In this document: one piece after another, positions 27,871-41,430 of the stretch
How positions within the stretch are numbered: the first letter of the stretch is position 1
Layout: each line of letters opens with the position of its first letter
From: Monarcha castaneiventris obscurior
Lineage: Eukaryota > Chordata > Aves > Passeriformes > Monarchidae
Assembly: GCA_026261815.1 (NCBI GenBank)
Contig: JAMPIT010000417.1
Span: forward strand, 5,365,501 to 5,429,500
Reading direction: 5' to 3'
Length of the DNA: 64,000 nt
Program-made: the position numbers and the translations under genes
The notes under the pieces: generated by a model
Databases searched by the model: none
Seen by the model: only the letters and a program-made list of their open reading frames with translations
Told to the model about the DNA's origin: nothing

Positions 27871-30800
27871 TCCCCTTAGATCCTTATCAGGATGAGTGAG
27901 GGAGAATGAAGGAAATGGCTGGGTAAGGGAGCAAAGGAGCGGGTCTGACCTGCTTACCCAGACTGGCACACACGTGCAGAGCTGCGGGACTCAGTGTCAC
28001 ACACACAAAAGCCATTAAGAGAGACAGCAGGTCAGTCTGGCATTGCCCAGTGCCAACTTCTAAATGCCAGAGCAGAGAGGCTTGGCACAGCCACCCCTCT
28101 CTGCAAGCCTGGCTTGCAGAGCCAGGCTAGAGCCACTATTCCCCTGCCAGGATCTCACCCTCCCCCCAGCATCCCGCTTAGAGAAGTTTAGAGGGTTGAG
28201 ACAGGTCCTCCCTGCCAGAGACTGAAATATCCTCACCACCTGGAGGGTTCAGTTGCCACAGCTGTCACTCCATGCATGTGTATGCTCCGCTTGAAACAAG
28301 GGCTTTCAAAGCTTATGAGGCATAAACCATTTCCTACTTGCAACTGTTGTCTGCCCCACCTCAGAACTGGATCTGGGCTCAGACGAGACCATCCAAATCA
28401 AGGGACATGCTGCTGCATGTGGGGCCTCTCCACAGGATTTAAGCAGGGTTGAAAGCAGCTTTGCCTCCTGAAGTGCTAGGCTCAGTTTAAACAGGCAGCA
28501 GAATGCTGCACAGAGCAACACCAGGTTTGCCTCTTAAATAGAACTGAAACCCTTTGAAAAGCTGTTGGACGATTCCTTCCTTCCTTTCTTAATTCTCCAC
28601 TTCCAGTTTTCATTTCCAAGCAGGAGTCAACAACACATTAATAACATGAGGATATTAAAGACCGCAATTTCAAAAAGCTAGGGATTTAAATACCTCCGAT
28701 CCATTAATAACCCTGAGAAACACACGTTTGACTTCACTTGGATGGTTTGGAAAAGCGCATCCATGGCATTTCTCATTATTTGATGTATTAATTTGAGGTT
28801 TTCCATTCAACTTTAATCAACTCTTTTATATATTTTATTTTATTATATTTTAATCAAATCTTTTTTTAATCAATGCATTTTGTGCATTGACAGATTGATA
28901 CATTAAATTTCAAAATTTAAAAAACAAGAATTTTCATTTCCAAGAGTGGAAGGACTTCCCCATTTCCCAGATTGTCTCATGCACCTCACTCACTCTCCTT
29001 AAAGGAAAAACACAGAGCAGGTAAACAGAGTCTGCACTGGCTCTTGAAGGCAGCTGCCCAATTCCACACCAGTGCCGAGATCCCCACTGGTTACTCGAAG
29101 TCTCACATCAAGAGACAGTGTTAAATTATTTGGATGCCAGATGTAAACAGTGTAAAAGCCAATTCAGAATTGTTTTTTAAAACATACCATAAGTGGGAAA
29201 GAAAATACTTCCTTTTTTAGGCCAAAATTGAGTGATTCCTTCTACAAGGCTGAGAACCTAGAAAGGGCATCTGAGTCAGAGGGAGACTGCCTCAAACTAC
29301 ACTTGCACTTTGGACACAGTCATCCTGTTTGCTGCCTATCTTCTCACATATAATGTATAACACGGGATACAGTTTTAAAACATAGAGCTGCCCATCCCTT
29401 AAGAAAGATTTTCATGGATGCACATTTCAGTTTTGGAACCCATGCAGCAGGGACAAGCTAGGAGAAAATATGCACCGCCTCTGCTCATGATGGCACTGCT
29501 ATAGCAAATCTTAAACAGCCCTAAAGCAGAGTGCCAGGGTTCACCAGGCCTGATCAGACTCCCATGAAGGTGTTAAAGACAGCAGAAATGGCAGAGAAGG
29601 TGACTTGATGCCTGAAGCACCAAGATGGGATGAGGACAAAAGAGCTGCTAAGTGGGGTGGAGAGAGAGATGCATCCTGTGAGCTGGTCCGGGACAAAGCT
29701 GCAGTGCTGCAGATGTGGATGGGCCAAGTTTCACAATCCCTCAGCATCTCTCAGGAGCCTCATGGCCTCTTGCTCTCCACTGGTATGTAGCATTTTGGAA
29801 AATTAGGTTTAGTCACCAAGGACCCTGTGACAATGCCAGCCTTGTTTGTGAAATAAGACAGGGAATTAATCTGGAAGTGAAAGGGACCGAGATATGGGTT
29901 TAGCATGTGGAAAGAGGCATGACACCAGCCACTGAAGCCAAGAAGAGTCAAAGGCAGGTTCTGGTCAGACCACTAAAAATGATAGAGGAGTACCCAGAAA
30001 ACCTTGTTTTGAGTGTCCTTCCTTGCCTATCTGTTGATCCCTCCCTTCTCCTCACTCTGATCCTTGGTAAAGGACTTTTATGTTCCTGTTATCATTACGT
30101 ATTGAAAAATAGAACTAAGTCTACCCAGGAGAAATAATAAGGGAAGACAAATGTGTGACACCTAAAAGGGTGCCATTCAAGATATCTGGAGCTGTACACT
30201 CCCTATCAAGAAGCACCCCAAAAAACACTTATCCCTTTAGAAAAACTTGATCCTTACAATAAACACTAAAGCCAGGATAAATGGAGAATTGATAACAGCA
30301 AATCAGAAGAATTTTTGGTAGTCTCATTTTTCTTCTCCTTTCCCTCTTTCTTCTTCTGACCCAACACTCTTCCCTTTCCCTAACTTTCTCACTCTGAGTT
30401 CAATGACCAGTAAGGCACCAGCCATCGAGCAGCTGGATACAATATGCTTTCACAGTACATTAGTGCTGTGCACCAGACCATGCTGTGCCTGCAATTGTAT
30501 GACAGGTCAGGGCCAATTCATCTTAGTGAGACCTTCAATCAACAGTGTCCAGAAAGCTCTCCCGGCTGGAGGAACCCAGCCCAGCAGCCACTGACCTCTC
30601 CCTCAGCTCAGCACTCCATCATATTTACAGAGCTGCAGTGACGGAAAGATACACAGGCAAAGCCATGTCTGGACCACAGCTCATCACTGGCTGTTGATGC
30701 TTCAGGGACAGGGATGGGAAGACCCAATCCAGTGCAAACAAACAGACCAGATTTGGCTCAGCTGAATGCCATTTCCATGCATTTTTTTCCTCTTGTTTTC

Positions 30801-33800
30801 TCCAGCCTCTCAAATTCATTGATGCCAGCTGCTTCAGCCACCTTTCCCAGTAGCTCATTCAGCTGTTCACTCCTCCTCATGCCAGTGAGTGCATACAAGG
30901 AGATACAAGCCTATGTCACCTCCCAGCCCAGCTCCACCACTGACTTCATGAAGGTGCAGTTCAGCTCCCTTGGACCACATCTCATTTACACAAAAATCAC
31001 TACAGCTCACATCTGCAGCAGGAAAAAGAAGCATTAGTAGCAAGAAACAGCATGACCAGAATGCGACAATTGTCACAAGAGTGAATACCAGTAAATAAAA
31101 ATCAATACTATGGACAAAGAGTAGCCCCGACTTACTTATGCTTTAAGATCAGTTTAGTTTTGAAATAATATAAGAGGGCTTAGTAAAAAAAAAATCCAGA
31201 ATTGCAATATTCCCCATCAACTTCCTTCAAGCTACAACGCATTTCCTACTCTACTACCCTTCTCAGCTTTCTCCATCCATCATTTATCTGCAATCCATTT
31301 TTTGTTCTTCATGGTTCCATTTCTCACTTTAAGCACTGTCATATTTTTGGTCCATCCTTGTTACCTCTTAGTGCACTTGTATTCACACCATTCATTGTCT
31401 GGTTTTAAATCTTAAAAGCATGGAGGGAACAAACCACAACAAGTGAAGTCTTGTTCCTATCCTTCATATCACCATCTAAAACCAATAAGCATTTTTTGAA
31501 AGTAAAAATGCCATTGTTTTCTTTCTCATCCTTTGCCTTACTCTCCTGATCAGAAAGGTGGACATGCATCTTCTCTGCTTCATAGAGTTAGAATGTTTAA
31601 TTATTTATGGTATTTAAAGCACTTTTGACTCTCAAGCAATAGAAGCTACAGGAGCTGAGATTATTATTATTGCTTTCCATTGCACTTACCCGAAGGCAGC
31701 AATGTCTTCTTGTGAGATCATACCCAACATTACTCACAGGATCCCAAGAGAGTGTATTAAAACCTGTATGTCCAAGATCTTCAGGACAATAAATCCTAGT
31801 TTAGCTAGGAGCAGAGAGAAAGGAAATCCTGTAATACCACAAATACTCGGCAGCTGCCAAGCTAATTCCTGATACTCAATATCGACTTTGCCACATTGAC
31901 TCAAATTGCAAAACACTGCTGATCTGTAGTTTCTGATGAAACACGTTAGCAACTGCAGGTTTGTTAAGCTTATGCTCACAAAAATATCTACTCATGACAT
32001 ATTTCACCTAGTCCCAAGCAGCTTCCTTGCTGGCAAGGAAGAGCAAGAGCAACGCGGAGCTTCGGCAAGGGAGCCTTCAGCGCCTGGGGTGGAGCTGCAG
32101 CTCTTCTCAGCACCGGGACCCATCCTCCGGGCAACTTCAAACCAGACCTAGAAAATTCCTATTTCATCAAGAGATCTGCCCTGGGGGTCTGACACAGATC
32201 TAGGAGGTCTGGTTCCAGCAGCTCTTGGATAGCAGAAATGTAAAGCCCAGATCCATTTCAATTCCCTTGCAGAAACTCAACATAGGAGATCTCTTAGGCA
32301 TGGGTCTCCGAAGCAGAGAGCCTGGATTTAAACTGATCTGGGGGAAGGTGGGCAGACCAGAGTCACCAGGCTTTATAGGACGGACAAAAAGTCTCGGGAG
32401 CTCTTGGGAGTTCACTCCTAAGCAAAATCCGGAAGCCTGGAGATCCCAAGAGTCCTGTCTGGGGCCTCAGGGTCAGAGGTGCCAGAAATCTGGGATTCAT
32501 AGAGAAGTCCTCACATGTAATTTTGGGGACTAGGCCATGAGTTACAGTGGCCCACAGCTAGAAACCCTGGGAGCCAGGGGAGGAAATATTGCTGTGACAA
32601 TTTCACTACAGTTAATTAATCGTTCTTACAGGTACCTCTGAACTTGCAGTATCCCAGTATTTGCAGGGGAAGGGAGGGAATTTTGACATTAAGTTTGGAC
32701 AAAAAAAGTTTCTACCTCTGAAGGTGCTCCCCCTGCCTGGAAAATCTTCTTGCACCCTGGAGGCTTGTGATTCTGTCAGACTTCACAAACTGCACTGCAC
32801 TGTGCCTGAGCACCCAAGTGACACCTGGGTTTCGAGGGGTTCTGGCAGCCACAGGGCAGCTGTTGTCATTGACAAATTTACAGGGAGAAACTGCTCTGCT
32901 TTGGGAGATTTTTCTGTTGAGCAGGGACAGATATGAAGGCTGGAGTAGTCCTGGAGTCAAGAGAAGAGATGTCCACCCTGTCTGAAACTCTTCTTTCAGT
33001 TCCCATCATTTCCTGGGTTACACTGCCATAGAGCAATGTTGAAAGACTAGTGCATTCCCACTATATTTACTATTAATTATAAGGCAATAGAATTAATTAT
33101 AAGGTAAAATAAGGGTGTGTATGCATTTTTTTACATGCACACACACAGAGAATGTTTGTTTATATATAAATACATAGGTTTTATTATTATTTATTTTTAT
33201 ATAAATTTAAAGGGTACATATGCACTCCATTTCATCTTGAACCAGGAGACAAGTCTGCATATCTTTGAAGGTGGAACATAGGTGAGAGAGGCAGCTCTTT
33301 ACTCCTTTCCTGTCAGACCTGAAATTACACCAGTTCCTAAACACAGTAAATCCAGGTATTCCTGAAAATGAGAAAACTCAAAAAACGTCCAGAAAAATAA
33401 AAGGTGGAGACAACGTTCAAGTTGCATCCCTTTTACATCTAGGACGACCCTTGAAGGAAATCAGCTTCTAAGTTAGAAACCCAAACCTTGCTGCTACACC
33501 AGGGGTCAGCACCCAGCACAAAGCAGCTGTTCTCCCTCCCAAGAGTTATTTCTGGAGTGGAGGAAGAGGCACCACTCAGACAGTGGGTGGGGTTAGGGGG
33601 ATATGGTGTCAGGGCTATGTTAACAGTGCCCATCTTGAACTGCTGCAGTAGCCTGGAGGTGCCAGTCCTGCCTCCTGAAGGACTTTTACACAACCCTGAG
33701 GTTATAGTGGCAAATAGCCACCATGTTAAAGCAGTCAGTTAGCAAGAGTCTTTAGCTAGGTCTCACCCTTGTTTCTATACAGCAGTACCAATACTGACAT

Positions 33801-36800
33801 CCTGAATAGCCAAAGATTATATGCTGCAAATAATACCCATCCCCAAAATGATGTGGATAAAGCAAACAGTTGTCTATAGGAACTGCCTCCCTAAGTGCCT
33901 TGAGCACACCACTCATCCCCCTCTAACCTCCTGGGGCTATGCTCACTTTGCGGTTTTCGTGTTTCTTCTACTCAACATAACTTTGATTCTTCTCCAGGCC
34001 AGGTCCAGGCCACAGAAAAGTGAACTTCAGCCTCCTGGGGTCCCCAGTTTCAAATTAAAAAAAGGTTTTAAATATCAGCCTTAGACACCATGCTTGCTTC
34101 CTGCAAAACCTCTCTGACACAGCCCTGCTTTGGTGTCCTGTTCAGGATGACACTGTGGCAGGACCTTGTTTCCAAGCCAGGAGGCATCTCTGCACAGAGT
34201 CATGTCAATTGTTACAATTATGAAGATGCCAAAGTACATTAACATTCTCAGAGGCCTTTGCACTATGCATTTCCACTACCCCTGTGCCAGAGGGGTGTAA
34301 AGCCCCTGATGTGGCAGCATCTCAAACCTACTTTGCATAGGTGTTAGCACCTTTGTGAGGTACGGGGTACCACGGGAGGGGGTTCATGAACTACATACAG
34401 AGCATACATCCAGAGACATGCCACACTCCTAGTGATATTTGTCTCAGGGGAGAAGGGGAAAAGCTGGAACAAATAAGACACATGCATTATCAACTGATTA
34501 CATTGTTGGTGTTGCTCTGGGATCCCCTTCCTCTTGTTTGTACTTTATCTTCAGAGCCTGCAAAGCTTCAGGGACTCTCCACCTCCCTGATCATATTCCT
34601 AGCACAGCCCTGTCACCACTTCATCCAGAGGCCAGGGATACTTCAGCAAGACAAAAAAAATACTCATTTATCATTCCTTCTTTCCTAATTAAAGAGATCA
34701 GGGGACTTAAGAGACCTCAGCTGATCTCCCAGCCCTGGAGCTGAGGTGAGTCGGTGGGCAAGCTGTGCAGCCCTTCCAGGTGATTCATTTACCCAGGCTG
34801 GCCTGGCATGCAGCTAAGGGACCATCCTCTCCAGATCTCTCTGCCTTCCAGCTTCCCCCCACTGCTAAAATTTTTATTTATTTATAAAATGCAATTTTCT
34901 AAAAGCATATATATAAAAAAAAAAAAAATACTACCTCAAACCCAAAATATCAGATACCCAGACACTAGGGAAAGAAAAAGCACTCAGGCAGTGCATCAAC
35001 TCCCTAAGGGAGGTACTCAGGTTTGAGTTACTGCCAAGATGACATCTGTAGGGAAATAAGCCACCAGATGCAAGGAATGGACTGCAGGGGCCCAGAGCAA
35101 TGGGAAAGGGAGGGAGGAAAAAAAAGAGCGAGTGAGAGAGAAAAATAAATCAATAAATTAAGCAGTCTGGTTTGTTCATCACTAACTATTCTGCTTTACA
35201 AAATTTACAGGTGTTTTCCACTCCCTATCTCTGCTGAAGCATTTTCCCAAATGTTGCAGTACCTGCTTCAAAACATCTGGCTTGCCATACCCCAGCCCAG
35301 CAGATTCTCAGCCAGAAAGGCTTCAGTGCCTGTTGGATCAGAGCAGAAGAAGAGCCATCTTCTCTAGCTACTGTGATCTATAGGTTCCCTCACTTCTTCC
35401 CTCTACCTAGAGGGTCTCCAGTCCCCTCATAAAGAAAAATAATTTCATACACATTCCAGCTTTCAAAGCAATGCATCTTCCCAAGCATCCCTTTGGTAAC
35501 GTTGGTCCTGTCTCCCTTGCGCCTTCAAGCCCACTGGTGGGAAGAGAGGATATGTCCCATGCCAACAGAAATGTGAAAAGAAGAGGCTGATGTTTTGCCA
35601 GATGGCTTCGGACTTGTCACAACAGGGAGAGAAACATGCTTGAAAAACCTGGCCCTGGCACTAACCATCATCTCCTGGACTGGTAGTGCAGGACAGCTGG
35701 AGCAGCTGGGGCTGAGTACCAGATGTGAGACGACAGGAATGCAGAGCAGCAATCACACAGGGCAAACACGGAGGCAGTAAGAACCACAGGCTCCCTCTGG
35801 GACTGCAATGACATGTTCAGCAGACAACGCATTTAGAGCAAGAGCAGTGGAAAAGATGCATGTACCAAAGAGTCAAGGGAGCAGGCTAATGAAGAGTCCA
35901 ACCATCTGACCACAGCTTACAATGAACAGCATCAAAGCAGGATGGGTGAAAGAAGGGCAAGGTCTGGGGAAGGTTCTGCAGCATAAAACACACAGGGCAC
36001 CAGCCTGCCTACAGAGCTCACTAGCCCAGAGCTCACCCAACCCAGCATCAGCCCAGAACAACCACTAGTGGCAGTTCTAATCCTTGCTTCACAGAGCCCC
36101 TCTAAAGGGCCATCTCCTTAGACATCATGCCTGAAAACTCAGGTGACCACCAGACAACTGTACTTTGCACATGTGAAGTCTTTGTACACGTGAAACCTGT
36201 ACCTGTTGTCCAGCACCTGAAGGAAGCCAAGGAAGGTCCTTGACTTCTCCCCACTCTTTGCTGTGTTCCAGAAGACAACTCTCTGCCATTACAGAAAATA
36301 CCATCTGATGCTGAAACCTCACCTAGAGATATCCCTTTTGTTTTTCTATAACCTTCACTGGATTTTTGGTTTTGATGGCACTCATCCCAGCACCTTCATC
36401 CCGGGGTATCAGCCAGATGTCAGCACAGCTGACACAGAAGTCTGCTGCAAGCAGACAACTGGTGGGACAAGGGGATCCCATGGGGATGGATGTGACCACG
36501 CTTTCACTTGGATGACTGAGCCCATGCACCCTTTTCCTACAAAAGTTTCAGCCAGAAGAGGATTGAAAGGGAAAGGGCTGCCCCATAGTCACGGTCTCAG
36601 AGCAACCGGCAGATGTGCTAAGAACAAAGCAGATAGTTCTTGCAGATAGAGCTGCATTATGGAGAGAGGGATCACAGACATGCTTTGCCTTTTCTTGTCC
36701 TCTGGTACTTCCCACTCCCCAAAAAGCCCATCAGCCTGCACCCTTCCTCTAGTAGTGCATGCTTTTCCAAGGAGGTGGCCGTGCACAGTTAGACACAGGC

Positions 36801-36881
36801 AGTCCCTCCATTCCTTCATGTCCACAGGCTGACATCCAGGCCAGATGCAATGCACACACTCACATACCCATGAACAGTGAT

Positions 36882-37011
36882 CAGAGAAAGTGGAGAAAAG
36901 TGAAGGGAAAGGAAACAGCAGAGCAGAGAAAGGAAGGACAAGAAGAAAAGTGAGAAGTGAGAGGGACGGTGAAAAGAAGAGATAATAATGGGAGAGAAAG
37001 AGGAGAGGGAG
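36882..37011. repeat. purine-rich (GA) tract
   Basis: For about 130 nt the plus strand is dominated by A and G with few scattered pyrimidines. Read from the gene (minus) strand it is a pyrimidine-rich tract. No regular unit is seen. It could act as a pyrimidine tract in RNA or form triplex DNA, but nothing shows this. Confidence 0.7.
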
Positions 37012-40000
37012 TTACTTTGCAAGCAGTAGCTAAAAATCTCCCAACGTTTACAGCAAATGATGCATGGAATACACTGTCAGAAACGTGATGCCCAGAACCT
37101 ATTTCTGCTAAATATTTAATCTGATTGGCAGGGAGCCATTAAAACCTCAGTGTCTGGATCTCAGGCTTCTACAGAGCAACAGGTAGAGCAAATACATCAA
37201 CATGTAGTGATTCACCTTGAGTGCCACCAGTCTTCCCAACCTGCAGCACTGCAGGGAAAAAATGTTGTCACTGGGTATTAGGAACATCAGAAACAGGCTA
37301 CAGGAAAGGCGCTGTTTGTGTATTTTGGCTCCCACTGCGAGCTAGAGAAAAGTGGAAGGTGGACATGCCAAGTGTCTCCTTCAGATACTAGAACACAGGG
37401 GTGAAAAGATCTCACACAATGCTGTTCATGTCTCTCAAGCACTAAAAAGTCATGCAGAAGTGTGGTACATCAAGGCTGCAGTTCCACTGGCTCACACTTC
37501 CCTGCATGTAACCCCTGAAGCCAATCTGTGAGCAGACCAAAGGCTGCCTCCAGCAATCAGCTTCCACCGTCTGTTGAGCATGAAGCAGGTCAGAACGTCC
37601 TGCACACGTGTCCTACTGCCAGCACCAAGAACGCAGCCAGGGTGCAGGCAGGTACTCAGCCCTTTGGGGTAAGAAACCTGATTAGCTGCTACTGCAGCAT
37701 CGTGAGGGGAAACAGGGCAGCCACCTGCTAACAGGGGCTTGCACATGTGTATGTTTGCACACCCGCTGCAGTCTCCCCCTTTGCTGACTCTACCCATAAA
37801 ACTTTCAGAGCCACTGCTGTCACGTCGGCTCTGGTGTCCCTGAGCCAGCACCTGAGCTATGGTCCCAAACAGTGGCTTCTTGGAGCTCTGCAGAGGAGAA
37901 GGATTGTGTTTAGACAAAGCTTCTGCTGTTTAAAAGTACAACTCCATTCTGTTTGAGAGTCAAAGCTGGCCAGAGGTGATCTGGGGAAAGAAACAGACTT
38001 TCTTTTCAATCCTTTGTATTGGTCAAATCCACTCGTTTCTAGAATGAAGGCATTTAGAGGGTTGTTTATTCAGGTATAATGTAACATTTTAAATCTGCCA
38101 ACGCTAACAAATGTAGAAATATTCTGCTCTGCTATAGTGAGTTTCAGAACAAGTTCCTCACCACCATCCAATACTCCAGCAACAGGAGTACAGCTCTTCC
38201 TAAGAATTCCACAGGTCCAGGCTATGTTGTTGACTCAGTGCACTGGCACTGACAAGTTACAAACTGCATGAGCCCAGTAGTTACCTTCCAAAAAAAGAAT
38301 AAATAGATACAAATAAATACATAAGAAGTGGAAAGCCATGATAGAAATCTAGGGGAAAATCAATATGCTCCACACTTATTTCAGAGGACATGGGATTTTA
38401 CTGTATCCAAAACCCGTATCACATAAAACATCTGCGAATCTAACACTGGCTGCAGAGCACTGAAAGTCTGGGATGAGGGTTTCACAGATAAAACAGAACT
38501 GAGACCTTCTCTAGGCACAGATCTTGCAGATCTTTCAATAGACTCACCAGCATAAATCTCCCATCATATTCCCCCTTCTGTATTTCTGGCTGCTTTGCTG
38601 TCCCTGTTGCAGCTGTTCAAGGAGCTGACTTCATCAGAATATGCTTTGTGAAGTGCTTTTCTGCTCTGTATGGTGCTTTTGCTTTTTTTCTTTCTTTCAG
38701 TAAGTGCCAAACCACTGAAGAATGCCAAGGGTAGAGCTCTGAAAGCCAACACCAAGTAAAGAGTAAGTATGATTCTGTGGCATCATCAGCTGAAAAGTGG
38801 CACCTCACAAGCACAAAAGAAAGTGTGACTTTTGAATACAGCTGTACGGTGCTCATCATCCCAGCTCACAGCAGCACAAGTAGGCTGAGTGACTTGCTCA
38901 TGGGCTCTGACAAATCCTGCTCTGCTTAAGACTTGTCCAAGCCCAGCTTGCCAGGCTTGTGAGAAGGTACTGCAAGCAGCTGGCAAGGCAGGAGGAGACC
39001 TGTGCCTGCATCTCAGCCACTCCAGCTGACAGCCTGACATGCCAGCCTCAACCAGCAATGAGGGTGGGCTTGCCAGACCACTGACCTGCTGCAGGAAAAA
39101 ACTGCTGGGGCAAGGAAGGAAAATTACCTTACCGACCACAGTTCTTGATTAACTGAATAAAAGCCAATTTGTGGAAGTCCGACAGAAGGACCCTGATGAC
39201 CTGCCTCCTATCTTTATCACAAGTTGAGTCTTCCCTGTAGCCCAGGATAGCACAGCCCCACTTGCACACAGTGCTTCAGCCTTTGCCTTAAAAGGTGCCC
39301 TTACAAGTTTGCAGCAAGAACCTGTTTCTCTGATGCTGGGCTCCTGTGTCACTCTTTGAAATTCCTCTTAAAATTGCCCAGGAACTAGCTGTGACACCAG
39401 GACACAGTCACTGTCCTACAGGGAACTGTGTTGAAGCATTTATTTTACAAATGGCCCTCCAAACAGGTATCCTTAAAGGACATGTTTAGGATGCTCTTCA
39501 CATCACAGTTAACAGAGCTATTCACCCAGAGACTGGAGCCACCAGCTGAGATACTGCACCAGCTAATGGCTCTGTTTCTTATCCTCATCTCTTCCTTTCA
39601 CTTGGAAATGCACTCAGTCTTAAAAGCAGCTCAGGAAATTAACATTTCCAGGTATAAAATACTTCCACGTATGAAACGGATTAGCATGTGAAAATGGGCT
39701 TTATATGAAAAACGTGTAGAATTTTTTAAGTACAACTGGATGAGAAACACTGTGATAAGAGCTCCTGCTTCAAATTTTCCCATGCCTGTCAAAATGCGGA
39801 GATATAGAACTGCACACATTTTTTTTTAATTAATTAGGCTATTTTATTCCTCAAAAAAACATTCACACCAAAGGGGCAAAAAAACCCAACTAATCCACAC
39901 TTTGTTGGAACTAACTCCTCATTGCATTTTTTGTAAGAAGTGTACATTTCCTCCAGAGTCCCTTCATTGCAAAAGACAGCATTCAAACAAATCCATAATC

Positions 40001-40324
40001 AAAGAAAATATAAGCAGAAACATTAATAAACATGTTAATACACATAATGTGAATAAAAAACCTGCAAGAAAAAGCACCACAGCTCTTGTTCAGAAGCTCA
40101 AGAAGCTTTTAGAGACTACAGAATCACATGAAAACTTACTGAAGCAAGACCGGTTTCCCAATGCCTCTGTTGTGTGATAAACAAGTGTCTAATGTCACCC
40201 CTGGCCATCTACATTCACAAGAATTCCCCCACCCCTCCTGGCCTCCTTGTCACCCAACACTTAGGCTTCTTCTTCATACAGGTCCTGCTTTTCCCAGCTT
40301 CAGCTAAGGGCCCACTTTCTTCTA

Positions 40325-40530
40325 GATCTGCCCTTAGTGACTAAAGGGAATAATTGGCCCCTGTCCTCTCTTTATAACAGTCCTTTACAGATTTGCTGTT
40401 TGGTTTCCACCCACAGTTATCTTTCCTCTAGACTGAACATGTCTGGCTCTCTCAGCATTTCTTACAGGATTTAGTGTCTACTGTCATCTACCCCATCCCC
40501 TTGCTTGCTCCCGCTCCAGCCTGCAAACCA
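40325..40530 (-). mobile_element. decayed CR1 LINE fragment, sister copy of the one at 49.9 kb
   Basis: It shares AATAATTGGCCCCTGTCCTC, then a TAACAGTC(C)TTTA segment, CCACCCACAGTT, CTTTCCTCTAGACTGA and TGGCTCTCTCA with 49887-50030, in the same order and orientation. Both follow the antisense CR1 pattern 'tcttctccagactgaac...ctctcagcctttc'. It is a non-coding relic in the GRIN2B leader intron. Confidence 0.65.
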
Positions 40531-40974
40531 TCTTTTTAAAAACAGTACACCCTGACATGAATGCAACACTACACATTCACAGACAAAAGGACAGGGGAGA
40601 AACTATCTATGGGTCTGGCAAATCAGAGGGGGAGGACTTCTGTGGGAACACCACATCCTTTCCCTCCTCCCCAGGAAAATTCTGCACACTACTTGTAGAA
40701 AGCTCCAAGAGTCTACCATCACTTCCCTGGAAACAGTACTTTAGCCTCTGCCCCATTTCACAGCAGGATCTGTGCTGTCTATTCAGCACTTTCTTTTGTT
40801 CATTTGCTGTTGTTTGGCTACAGCTACTTCTCAGCCTCTGGTTAGGCTCCTACACAACTCCAGTACCAGTGCAGAGCAGGCATCTGACCAACAGCCACTC
40901 CACCAGCACTAAACAATCCCTCATTCTATTTCTCTCTCCTCTCTGTTTACATTCTTAAGCACACACTTTAAGGC

Positions 40975-41430
40975 AGACATCACATCTCTCTTTTAATTGT
41001 CATTTGGCCAAGCTAAATGTAATTAGTTACTTTAATCTTCCCTCTTAGATCAATCCCTCCAGCATCTTAATCATTTTTGTTGCTCCACTGAATTTGTTCT
41101 AATTTGCTGCCATCTTTGGGGCACTAACTTCTCCAGAAATTAGCCTAGGTACACTCAGATCAGGCACATGAAGAAAGCATGACTAGAAACATGCAGAAAA
41201 CATTTCTTTGCTCCAAGACACAACAGTTGCAATCCAGAAATCACATCAGCCTCTTTGCTGCCGCATTGTACTGTGAGTGCATATCTCATTTGCTAACCAG
41301 TGTAACCCCGGTGTCATTTCTAGCATTACTGCTTTCCAGGGGTGTTCCTCTCATCTCTGCTTTCTTTCCAAGCGCAGTCTGATTTTAACTCCTACTATTC
41401 AATTTACTATCCACTCTGTTAATCCCCAAA
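40975..41430 (-). mobile_element. decayed CR1 LINE fragment
   Basis: The segment includes TTTAATCTTCCCTCTTAGAT, AATCATTTTTGTTGCTCCAC and later an 'atcagcctctttgctgccgcattgtactg' region, all corresponding to antisense CR1 3'-half sequence. It overlaps in consensus position with the fragment at 40325-40530, so it is more likely a separate insertion than the continuation of that copy. Non-coding. Confidence 0.6.

Noticed and set aside
28869..28890. Short AT-rich palindrome around TCAATGCA/TGCATTGA
   Set aside because: Eight-bp arms in AT-rich sequence are expected by chance.
39902..40177. 91-codon lysine-rich plus-strand frame
   Set aside because: The composition reflects AT-rich DNA; the frame lies next to a CR1 relic and has no similarity I recognise.
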